NCBI GenBank assembly: GCA_036873755.1
Contig: JAVTVY010006821.1
Span: 310,001-374,000, forward strand
DNA from: Hanleya hanleyi
Lineage: Eukaryota > Mollusca > Polyplacophora > Lepidopleurida > Hanleyidae
Direction of reading: 5' to 3'
Length of the DNA stretch: 64,000 nucleotides
In this document: one piece after another, positions 11,780-22,900 of the stretch
How the letters are laid out: each line of letters opens with the position of its first letter
Position numbering within the stretch: the stretch's first letter is position 1
Position numbers and translations under genes: made by a program
Notes under the pieces: generated by a model
What the model was told of the DNA's origin: nothing
The model's database searches: none
Seen by the model: only the letters and a program-made list of their open reading frames with translations

Positions 11780-12600
11780 CTTGTATCGTGCGAGTGATTC
11801 GAACGAATGTTTATATAACCCGAAAAGCACGTGGTTATGAGAGCCCAAATCCCTATGTGTGCATTATATACAAGGCTGAGTAAGTGGCAGCAGCCAGCTC
11901 ACGTGCTTTCCCAAGTTTGCCTTTCACAAAAGGGCATAAATTACATTGAATGTGATGAATACAGAGCACGCACACTAGATTCCAGCCAATTCATGTGTTT
12001 AACCCAGTTAACTTTCATTCAGGCTATCGCCCCGTTAGTCACAACACGTGGTTATTATATACCACCAAATTCTCAGATATACTACGTTTCTTTCATAATA
12101 AGTGTCAGTGGGCTTTTAGTCCATCAACTGAACTATACAGCATTGTGAATTTTAGTACGGCGACGCCAGGTATGATTAACATCAGTACGGTGTTCCGAAC
12201 GCTACACAGGCAGGGCGCATTCAGTCATTTCTCGTAACATACATGTACATGGAAATAACCTGACCCCACTGACGGTAACGCCAGATGCCTCAGCGGATGC
12301 AGACAACAAACTTGTCTCATTCCGTAGCTCAGGACAACAAATCGCTAATGGCATGAAAATTCATTTAAGGACAAGAGTGACCCCGTTTATGCCAAATAAA
12401 TATTATATCATCTACAATTGCCACTTTGTCCACTTCTATAATTCATGCAGTTGAAGACACATGTGTGTCAGGAACTATACTTGCTCGCACTAAGATAAGT
12501 GCCCTGTATCCTAGAACCAAAATATGACAAATTCACGTTCTTCAAACACACACAACTAATATAATCACTTCAGAGAGATTTTCGAGATCTGAACATCGTA
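11780..12600. other. Intergenic, nothing recognised
   Basis: Open frames of 72-105 codons on the plus strand (11622-12237) show no recognisable domain. No RNA gene was seen. Confidence 0.4.
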
Positions 12601-12603
12601 ACG

Positions 12604-13087
12604 ATGGGTAGTGTCTCCCAGTTGTCAGGGGGCCCTCGGTGGCCGAGTGGTCTAAGGCGCTTCGCTGGTGACCGCTAGCCTCACACTGCTGAACCGGCAC
12701 GGGTTCGAGCCCAGCTGGTCCATGTGTGAAAGTTTGTCAGTTACTTGCCGAAGGGCGGTGGTTCTCTCCGGGTACTCCGGCTTCCTCCACCAACCAAACT
12801 GACTGTCACCATATGAGTGAAACAAACTTGAGTGTGACATTAAGCCAAATTCCCTCCCTCCTCCCTCCCAGTTGTCAGTTGTCTTCATGTCAGTTGTGGC
12901 AGCATCTTCGCCATCTTCTCTTGAGCACGCGATACTGGTCCCTTTTGCTGTACTGAAATCTCATGAAAATACCAACTATTTTGGAATTTTGACGAGAAGT
13001 GATTGTATACGAGACTTTGGTTTATATGGGCTTGGACTGTCAACCAATGGATGCGCTCATAACGGAAACGGTACAGTATACTTCACG
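12604..13087 (+). pseudogene. Second broken DOMON first exon, interrupted by a SINE
   Basis: ATG at 12604 begins a signal-peptide-like tract (MGSVSQLS) that stops at the SINE. With the SINE and one target repeat ignored, the same frame resumes at 12879 (VVFMSVVAAS) and runs into a DOMON start aligned with the 28.4 kb exon: ILVPFAVL, HENTNYF, a frame break at FWNFDEK, then LYGLGLSTNG and TVYFT before a GTGAGT donor at 13088. A short deletion removes the GSDIVIGG block. It is a dead paralogue exon. Confidence 0.7.
12629..12864 (+). mobile_element. tRNA-derived SINE with 14 bp target duplication
   Basis: The head is tRNA-like, with an A box (GTGGCCGAGTGG, ~12639-12650) and a B box (GGTTCGAGCCC, ~12702-12712). 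A body found across molluscs follows (GGCGGTGGTTCTCTCCGGG, TACTCCGGCTTCCTCCACC). The tail is GAGTGTGACATTAAGCC plus a CCCTCCCTCC run. A 14 bp direct repeat, CTCCCAGTTGTCAG, flanks it at 12615-12628 and 12865-12878, so both ends of this insertion are intact. It splits the pseudo-exon described in the previous entry. Confidence 0.9.
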
Positions 13088-13619
13088 GTGAGTTGATCTT
13101 GGACACACCTGCCAGATATTGATGGAATGTAAAATTCCAAACAATTGATATTACACAGCATAATTTCTTTGTCCGTAATATATTTTGGTTGCAGTTTAAC
13201 CCATAAGTATATTGAGACTAATCCAAACGATCAATTCGCACTTCCTTCCAGCGAAAATGTTTCTCAATATCTAACGTCACAACTTTATTTTCAAGCGATC
13301 CGAAGCTCGGGATCAAGCCGGTCCGCCGCGCACGATTTTGTCGCCTAAATTGTGACTAATTTTCATTAAAAGGATAGAATATCAGAAATGACTTACTCTA
13401 ACCTTTCAATAGATATTTTAGCAATAATCGATCCATACATTATTTATGTTATCAGCCGTGCATAGTTGGTCAGAGACTTCAGATGCAGACACGGAGCCGC
13501 CGCCAGTGGTGTCAATGCATCATTTGATTGTTCTGCATTCTGTTTTCACACATTAATTGTGTTTCTCTCAGCGTCATATTAAAAAGACACAAGTAATTGA
13601 ATGAATCAGGTAAGGTGTT

Positions 13620-14500
13620 AAATTTGCCACCTGTGTTTTCAGTTATTTGTACAAATATATGTGAGTTTTTTGTCTTGGCGGCTAATTTACAGCACGACGT
13701 CGAGAATTTCAGATTAGTTTTTCTGAGTACTCTTGCATTCACCATGCTTGCCCCATGTTAATGCGTTTACTCCGTCAGGAGCCCTCGATGCTCATTCAGT
13801 AACATTAGATAGGTTATTTATTTGAGCTGATCTGTCATCACAGCTCCCGGGCTAGCTTATCTAATTCCGCTTAATCCGGCGCTAAGGACCGCGTGGTTTC
13901 TTCATAGCCTCCATATGAGCATCAGCAATCAAAGTGCTGTTGAGATACCAAGGCTACTTCTTAGAATTCTCCGTATTCCAGTCTGGATGCGAGGTTGTAG
14001 AGAGAAGCTTTTCTGTTGCTTTTAGTCCCCAGATGATCGCCAAATTTCCCACCTCTCACATATAGCACACATTTATTATTTGTATATGGTGGGGTTCTGT
14101 TGGTGGACTTACTTCCCGAGGCCCGCTGTCTCTGTATATCATTTTACAAATATATGTAGGCTTTGTCTTGATGGAAATTTACCGCACGACTTCGAGCATT
14201 AGCTTTGGGAGTATTCTTACATTTACCATATTTACTCCATGTTTAAGCATTGTCTCTGATCTATCGATGCTCATACATTAACATCGGATAAGTTACTTAT
14301 TTGAGCTGTTCTGTCATCTGAGTTTCCAAGCTACCGCATCTAATTCCGCTAAAGCTGATATGTGGAGCCGTGTAGTTTATTTAATAGTTTTCACCTGAAC
14401 ATCTGCAATGAAAGAGCGGTTTCTAGTCTGAATATGAGTGGTTTTACCTGTGGATTCATATGGTTGCATTTTTTGCCACCAGACGTCAATTCTTTCTTTC
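13620..14500. repeat. Two diverged ~370 bp copies of a dispersed repeat
   Basis: Copies at about 13650-13990 and 14140-14500 share TTGTCTTGRYGG, GCACGACKTCGAG, CTCATWCAKTAACAT, TTGAGCTGWTCTGTCATC and CTAATTCCGCT. A third copy is at 59190-59510. The CTAATTCCGCTTAA core also recurs, reversed, near 27605, 27868 and 58140 in the 3' part of the RT element, which suggests a shared origin. Confidence 0.65.
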
Positions 14501-14509
14501 TTTTACGTA

Positions 14510-15940
14510 CCCCACCAATGCTTTGGTAGATCATTTGTTCTTACTATACTATTAAATTACAAGCACGGTAAATTTGTATAGCTAAATACTTTGATTTCAC
14601 AAAATATTACTCAATAATCATACTGAAAGTGAAAATTGAAAACAATTTTCTATTAATAATATATATTGTACATGAGAATACATGTGTCTAATCTGTCATT
14701 CAATATTGAGTCGTCGTCCATTAGAGAAGGTCCACTAATAGGAATACACAGCGAGTGACCGATAATTTAACCTCTTTTTGTTTTAATTCCAATAAGTTGG
14801 CTTTAATGGCAATCAACTGAAGGCATCATTACAGTAAAACTGTCGTTACAGAGAAATGAGTCTTAAGCAAGCGGTATCGAACCATAAACGTGTGTGAATC
14901 CACGTTATCGAGAGAAAGAAACGAAACATTTGCAGTATGAAAATGTGGTTGGGGCCGGTCTTACAAAGCGTGCGTAAGCTCACGTTCTACGTAACTAACA
15001 TGGAGGCAAACAATTTAAACTCTCGTCACAAATCTTAAACTCTCGTCACCACGAAGGTTACGTCATGCGTAAGCGCGCACGCTTTGTAAAACCGGATCCA
15101 GATTAGACATTCAGTAGCCAAAGCTTAAATAATGATCGGAAAAACTTAATCACACGACACTATTATCACCAAAATCGATTACACAAATAAACATGTCAAA
15201 TATGAAAGAAACATTAGCTTGTACATATTTGTTCAAACACAAGCTCGTTGCATGAAACAGAGAAGTGGCCGATATCATCTCGCGAAATGTTTCTATCCTC
15301 AAGTCGTGTTCACTGACCAGGAATCTGTTATATATAGTCCCAAGGATTGTCTCCTGGTCCCGGAATAGTCTCCTGTGCAGTCTGTATATATTTATCACAA
15401 GGGTCAGGGCAATATGATATAACCTCGAGTGGAGCGGAGTCAGCCAGCGTGGCGAAGATCAGCGCCAGAGATCCAGTCCGATACTGTCCTGTTTTGCCAA
15501 CAGAGCTAGATGTATAATGCCTTAATGATTATCCCGACTTTTTCCCGAAGATTAGTTTCAGTGATGTAATATTTGATGTGTTACATTTACAAGTTGAGTT
15601 CATCAACATGAACAGAATAGAAAATTTACGGAACCCAGCCGGACGATTTCAAAGCAATTTTTCACTCCCGCATGTCCTTCACCAAATCTGCCTAACGCAA
15701 AATCCACACAGAGACCACCAACACAAAAGTTGTCCAAGTTTTAACGACGTGCTTGTCGGCGCTACCAATTCTATTGCCGCACATCCTCTCTTTGCGAGGT
15801 AGGGGTTTCTTGATTTTAGGTATGCTGGAAATCTTGTTACTCACCTGAAAACCAGATAAGAAAGATTCTTGAGCGGAAAAACAGCGAATTGCATTTAATC
15901 CCATATGGCCTGGACGACTTAATTGGGATGTACCGCAGCT
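14510..15940. other. Intergenic, nothing supported
   Basis: A further match to the GTCATTCAATATTGAGTCGTCGTCC repeat lies near 14695-14740. A short inverted pair (CGTGCGTAAGCTCACG near 14968, GCGTAAGCGCGCACGC near 15066) brackets about 100 bp. No gene was recognised. Confidence 0.4.
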
Positions 15941-15947
15941 GGGGGGG

Positions 15948-16125
15948 GGGGGGGAGTGAGTGAGTGAGCAGGATTTAACGCCGTGTCCAACATTTTTATC
16001 AGTCATATCACGACGATGCCTTCATGTGCCAGAACGCGAGAGCGTCCACAGTTCCTATTATCCTGGACACTGAACAGCCCATACAGTACAGCACCCGGTC
16101 ACCCATCCAAGTCTGGGGGGGGGGG
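15948..16125 (-). mobile_element. 5S rRNA-derived SINE, 5'-truncated
   Basis: Read on the minus strand from a G-run near 16120: CTTGGATGGGTGACCGGGTGCTGTACTG (box C region of 5S rRNA, split here for length as CTTGGATGGGTGACC and GGGTGCTGTACTG), then CAGGATAATAGGAACTGT, TTCTGGCACATGAAGGCATC, and a tail CGGCGTTAAATCCTGCTCAC plus TCACTCACTC. The 5' half of the 5S region is missing. Same family as 57.3 kb. Confidence 0.8.
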
Positions 16126-16186
16126 GGGAGACTGCCCCTTATTTTCACTATCTATATGGCTAGAGTGTTACCAAACTATATATCTG

Positions 16187-16550
16187 GGTGAAGCTCTACT
16201 AGAAAATGGAGAAAACAACATGGCTTCCATCATGACGTCACAGTGATGTCTTTCAAAAAAAGGACATTTTTTGTATTTTTCGGTCAGATTTATGGATTTT
16301 TTTTATTTATGTGATTTCTTCGCAAAAACTGTATGATAAATTTGTAAATAATAATCTGATGTGAAATAAAATAACTTTTGTATACTTTTCCTCGCAGAAA
16401 AGCGAGAATTTTGAAGAAAAATCGCGAACGCATCACTTTTCTGGTACCTGACGACATGGTTGCCATTTTGAATTTACCCATGATCCTCTGTTTGGGAGTT
16501 ATGCAGATGAGTTCAAAATAACCACAATATGATAAACTGCAAATTTGTCT
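16187..16550. mobile_element. MITE fragment, GC-hairpin/CRE family
   Basis: Matches the interior of the TTAA-flanked MITE at 54.1-54.7 kb (reversed): GCTCTACTAGAAAATG, TGACGTCACAGTGATG, CGGTCAGATTTATGG, CGCAAAAACTG, CATCACTTTTCTGGTACC, CATGATCCTCTG. Both termini are missing. Confidence 0.75.
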
Positions 16551-16790
16551 CAGCCCCGATATACTTCATCTGCTTTGACATTGACGATGACGTTAGACGT
16601 TGCGCCAAACACGCCCGAGTTATCGTTTTCCTGCGTTTTAAATAACCGCAGTAACGTCACTAATGTGCATTTCTCTAAAGCCAACTGAATTTAGTACGAA
16701 TTAAAGTACCTTGCTAGATGGATTACTGTGAAATTAATAAAATTGGTATGGTAAAGTAGAAGATAACCCGGGTAAAGAGACGAAACATAC

Positions 16791-16968
16791 CGGGTAGATG
16801 TTATCCATATCCTCAAAACACAGGGCCATAATTGGATTATCGTAAGATGTTGTGTACTCGTAGAAACGTTTTCTTGTAGCCTCATCTGTCCAGTCCAGCA
16901 ATTGTTCCATAGCCACGAAGAACGGCAGCCCTCTATATTCTTCCGGCTCCATCACCGTCGTATTTGAA
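16791..16968 (-). CDS. MOXD1-like exon: C-terminal region
   Basis: One base plus 59 codons, acceptor TTTCTCGAAAG and donor CCG|GTATGT. It encodes EPEEYRGLPFFVAMEQLLDW and a Cys-containing segment (IMALCFEDMDNIYP), aligning with the MOXD1 PKQYKNLSFMDAMNKFKW region. At least one further exon downstream is expected but was not found. Confidence 0.75.
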
Positions 16969-19900
16969 CTTTCGAGAAATTAATAAATGGTGTCATCACA
17001 GTTTAATCTGATAGGATATATAGTGGTGCAAGCATGTCTGACTCTAAGGCTCACGTGTTGGCTAGCAAACGTCAGATCTGACATTCAATATTCAGCCGTC
17101 GTTCATAAACGAATTTCCGAGTCGGTAATCGAAACAGTTATTACATATGACATTTAGCATCAATTCCGAAGGTGTGTGAAATAAAACAAAGATATAAAAA
17201 AACATCGCTTCTTTTAACAGGTTTCAATGAGGTCAGCAAGGCACGATGATGTTCTTTACTTAAAGTCCTAATCACTGATTTCCACAAATGGCTACGCTGA
17301 GATAATTGTGTTCATCGTGACGGGGAACGGCTTGTTTCAAACGAATTTTCATTAAGATAACTAATGTCGAAATTGGATAACGTGTTTGTAAGACACTATA
17401 ATTAGCTCTTCGATTTGTGCAGATACCACATGAAAATCAAAATCATCAGTTGTCTCTAAAGTGAGGAGCGCATTTCCATCCAACGTCTTTTAATGGTGCC
17501 AGTAAGACGCCAAGATCTTCCAGTTGTAAATCAAAGGCACATCGCTGATGAATTTTATGCTATCGAAACAAATCTCCAAGTCGATTTCGTATGGAAGATG
17601 GTAGCGGCCACTCGCCTTCTCGCATACTCACCCTGTATTTTGCTGACAGGAGAAGTTGAGAACGGGAGGCGAGAATTCGAGAACGCAAGGCGAGAAGTCG
17701 AGAACGCGAGGAGGGAAGGCCGGACGGCGAAGCGATAATTCGAGATTGCGAGGAGAGAAGTCGAGATTGCGAGGAGAGAATTCGAGAACGCGAGGAGAGA
17801 AGTCGAGAAGTCGAGGCGAAAAGTCGAGATTGCGAGGCGAGAAGTCGATATCTTTCTCGACTTCTCGCCTTCTCGTCTTTGTAGCGAGAAGGCGAGAAGT
17901 CGCGAACGCGAGAATCCCTCAATTATCGCATGCTCGCCTTCTCGACTTCTCGCCTTTTTGCCACAAAGACGAGAAGACGAGAAAGATCTCGACTTCTCGC
18001 CTCGCGTTCTCGGCTTCTCGCCTCGCAATCATGACTTCTCGCCTCGCGTTCTCGACTTCTCGTGTCAGCAAAATACAGGGCGAGTATGCGAGAAGGTGAG
18101 TGGCCGCTACCGTCTTCCATAATTTCTAGATAAATAATTTAGTCACGGTTTGATGAAGGAAACAACACATCTATTCACATAGATGACTAGAAAATGCCTG
18201 CAAATGTAGATATTATTTGGAATCGCAGAGTGTTGTGATGATGGGGATGTCAATTTACGCATACTCACTACAATTTGATGTTAGCAAATTCCGCGAGTGC
18301 AGATGGAACAATAGTACTTTCACATGCGCTCAGTGGTATACGTGGGTAATACAAAGCGGCACTCAAACACATCTCGTCTCTGCTGCCCACGCCTCCCTTG
18401 CAACAAAAAATAGAATAGTCATTTGATTATATTTAAACTTAATAATGCATGTTAATTTTGCATAGCATAGTTCAGACTTGCAGTGAATGTATAACTCGAC
18501 AAAGTTTCATAAGGATAACATCAGACGGGCACCAAAATGATTTCATGTACAAATGAGATGGAAGAGTTGGTGGTGATAATAAGTTAGTATCATTGATGAA
18601 ATTTCTCTCGCACAAATTGCCGACTAAAATACGATGAAGATATCTAAAACAGCACATATTGACCATGGATGTGTTTTGTCGAAATGTAGAAGTTCTGAAA
18701 TCGTAGTCTATAATTATAAAGTAGTCGCGTAATCTGGCAATCGAACTGCATAAAAATGTCCACCTTTTAGGGCAATAACTTTTAAGGTGAAAAGAAAACA
18801 CATTGAAGCAATTATGGATTCGGAAATTCGCTAACCTGAACGACGACTGTCGCTATGAATTTCGTTACCTTACGTTTACCGGATGTCACCTGATATATCC
18901 CACAAATCCGATTGAATTTATTGATAAAGGAGCCTTCATATCAATTGTGACTAAATAATATGTATCAAAACTGCCGACAACAACTAAAATTTCAGTTATC
19001 TGACGTAAAACTCAAATTCAAACTTGATTTTGCAGCCTATTGCTGAAAGTCGTCATGGAGAACGGTCCATTTTTGTGGCTACTTTCAATCAGTAATACAT
19101 GTAGTGAAAACATAGGCAAATAAACTGAATGTTTGCCATGTTGTTTTTTTTTTATTTGTGTTTTCGATGCACATATCTGACTACCCCTGAAAATCCATAC
19201 GAACATCGTTATAAAAATCAACAAGTCAAAATAACTGACTTTGTTGATATGCTCTTCTTCAAGTAGCACTTCAATATCACACTGTTATTTAGGAAGCTTT
19301 TGCATCAACTGGTTTTTATGTGAAAGGTAACGAAACACCTTAAGAGATATTCGTATGAGAAAAGGCATTTGTTTGCATAATACTTACATATGTGATATTC
19401 GTTCTGTTCATCGACTGGTAATGGCACTCGGTGAGCAAGTAGTCTCCCTATTAGAAATATTAAAATTATATATTCATATACATAGCTTGATCTTTATTAG
19501 CAAATGAATTTGAAATTCCTGCCATCTTTTCCATTCGATTGCACCCGCAGTCATTTCGAAAGCAGTGAAAATTAATCTGCATAATCGCGAGACTGAATAC
19601 TTGAAAAATCACATAGCGTTATCGGTGATTTCAACAATTATCCGGCAATTGTTTTTTCAGGAATTGTTTCCCCAGCCCAATAACCATCCAAGTATTACAG
19701 CCTGTAGACCAAGATAGATTCCGGTTCCAATAGAATTTAGAGGATTTCATTTTTATTTTAAGTTTCCCACTGTGATACCTATAATATTCTGACTAAATTG
19801 CATGGCAAATTAACCAATACTATTGCCATTCGATCTGGTTAAGTACATACACACACACAGATGGTTAATAAAATTATAAGAAGCTGGTATATGTGATAAT

Positions 19901-22900
19901 ATCTTCTTACCGGCATGACATGCACTTCCCTATCCAACATTCTAGTCTCTTGAAACTCAACATCATAACTATCGTCTTCAATGATCACCTCCCGTTCTAC
20001 GCCTTCCCGGAAGTGTCTTAGTTTGATTGCAGTTCCCAGCTCGTGAGAGTGAAGAAACCCAGCAAATAGTTTGATACCGTTGGGATGATCCACCATTGCC
20101 TGTAATGAATTGTTATAGATTCTCCAGTGTATCACGGAATATCTTCCAGTTTTAATACATTTGATTGGTCAGCTCAAAACCTTCAAAATAACCAACCAGT
20201 CACAGATTTTCTGTGAAGGTTAAACAGTTTACCATTGCTTCAGTTATCACCTGTTCTTGTTTTAAAGTGAACAGCTCTCACAAATATTGCCAAACAGATG
20301 TACAATAACTGAATTAAAGATCGTCTAAAACGATGGTGATCAACATGGTTCTTCTATAGATGCTCGAGTGACAGTATTAGATGAGTTCATCTTTAGTTCT
20401 GATGTTACACACAAACGATCCTCCTCGGTTATCCAGAATCACCAAAAAACGATACCACTCTGCCCATACACAAAGCCTCTTAGTGCTATCTGAAAATATC
20501 GTGTCTTATTTGAATTCACTATTTCCACGGTTCACAACACTTTCTTATTTCCATGCGTTCGTTCACATTATACATTTTTCACTAAGCATTTTACCAAATT
20601 TACCTGAACAAAATACTAGCTCCGTCTCAGATAAATCACCCAGAATGAATACAGCTTTTACGAATAAAACGTTATCAAGACGTCATCAAAGGAAACAGGC
20701 ATTGGGGTTAGAATATCACAACGGTCAAGGGAACATATTTAAGATAATTAAATACATCGTATATCATGGTATGTTACCTCGCTCAAGCACTCGGGAACAC
20801 AATGTCCATCGGAGCGGAAAGATTCCATGAAGGGTGGTATCATTTGGGTTCGAAACACCATCACACCCGTGGCTAGAAGACCCGCGTCATACGTCCTTAT
20901 TCTAGGGGACAGGGTTATTCGGATGCCGGAAGAATCGCTGATACCTTGAAATAGATTACACGATATTCCCCTTATTCGATATACAAGAGTCTAGTTCGTC
21001 ATTCAATATTCGATCGTCGTTCATTAAAGAACTTCATATATCAGTATTAGCACCAAACCTACAAAATCATAGCATGCGTATATATAGGCTTGTTTCCGTA
21101 GAAGACCAACAGTTGTCAGTGATTGCCGGCAAGATATCATGACGAACGAAATAGCAAATCTGTATCGCTGATCAGTATTCTTACATCCATATAATTTTCC
21201 TTAAAAATTCGTTATCTAGAGAATGATATATTAGTCAACATCACCATCAATGATGTAAGACTATCGAAAACAAGTGTATATTGCATAAACAAATTAATAT
21301 CTTGAATGATCTAGCTAGCTGACTGCCAAGCTATTGAGAACAACGGCCTATAAGCAAGTTATCAGTTATATCTTGGGGCTTTTAAACTAAAAAAAACGTC
21401 GTATCTCCAAAATGACACCAATAAGAATAAAAATGGAGTCGTGCTGTCGTGTATTTTTCAAGTCTAGCTCTCCGCGAGTATCTAGTGTTTTGGCGAACTG
21501 GCAAGAAATATACAACATATCGGTCAACTTGAATCAAATTAGTATAGCTTTGCGAACTGGTGGGGGAGGGGGAGAATACCGACAATGGGAGTGTTCTCGA
21601 CCCACTTGGCCGTACAACTGGCTACATGCTTTTTCATTGAATTCTGTCACTCAGATTATTGAACATCATTACGATTAATTGTCAGTGGTAACTGCTGATA
21701 AACAAACTCTACACAATGCCTAACTGCACCGTGGTTGTGTAGCATTTCTCCCCCTGCCAGTTTTCGAATTCATGATATGGACTGCAGTTTCCACGGCACC
21801 GAGGTTTAGATTTTATAAGGGACATACCTATGCGCTTTGGTGCATAGAAATACCGAAAGTCGATGACGATGTCAAATGTACCGCACCAGCAAATCCTTAT
21901 ATTTTTAATGGGCTACTTCATGTTTCCAGTCGTTAAATTTGAGAAATTAGAAGTGGGAACAACATACCTGCAATTGAATTGGGGTTGTCGTAATGGGTCT
22001 GCATTACAATAAGCGTTGGGTCCTCTTCATATCCGAAGGGATAACCCACATGCTCCGGAAAGTAGAAGGGCTGTGTACACAAAACATATGCTGTGAAGCG
22101 TTTGTGGAAATGTGTATGCATATAAAAATGCACACAGTAACATACTGAAGCACATAATGCAGAATGGGAACATACCATATTTACATCACTCACAACACTA
22201 ATTGACAACTATTGTGAACATACCAAGAATTCGTTAACTTATATATCAGTTAAAAAATATCCAGCAAGGCATTGCGTTTTCAGGAAGATCAAAACGGGAA
22301 TACTTTGGATAGAATTTTCCGAAAGGCGAATTTACTCGACAGTATTTCGACAGTTTGTGGTATTTGTGATGTCCTGGTTTGAACAAGCGAATGGTCTGTG
22401 TGTATTTTGGATTTTGTACCGTAGCAAAAGCATTGACAACTTAGCATCTGTCGTTTTGTTACTTAATAAAGAAGGGGTAGGACTTGAAATATATATCAGA
22501 TATGATATTACAACAATACATGTATGTGCATAAGAGCTCGGATGTACTGATCCACTCACACCTCCACCGACTGCCCAGGCAAACATAGTTGTAAGGCAGC
22601 CTCGCCAGGCTTCTGGCATAAAACCCTGGCCACATATCTTCCCCTGTCCCGCAGTTTCATTAGTGGTTCCATCAAAGCATCCCATCACTAGGATATGGTG
22701 CACCAGCCACTCGTGTCCAGGCTCGATGACCGGTTCAAACTGTGATAGGAAATACAGAAATATTAAAATGGCCGTCTGTTGTGTGAACTCTTAATTCACA
22801 GATACACATTACTTGAATATTTACCGCAAAAAAATGCACTGTGTTATAATTATATAATTTGACGTGTGCCGTTCAACCCGACCTGGCCTAAGATTTTTGG

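Noticed and set aside
12631..12720. Functional tRNA gene
   Set aside because: A and B boxes are good, but the piece continues into a SINE body with tail and target duplication, so it is a SINE head.
12652..12888. Minus-strand 78-codon frame, similar to one at 33.75-34.3 kb, as a conserved protein
   Set aside because: The shared GWWRKPEYPERTT-like string is the SINE body translated antisense.
15692..16006. 104-codon minus-strand frame as a gene
   Set aside because: It overlaps a SINE tail and a G-run and has no motif.
17555..18120. Long Arg/Ser-rich open frames (up to 157 codons) on both strands
   Set aside because: They follow the GAGAAGTCGAG array; a repeat without stops in several frames produces them.
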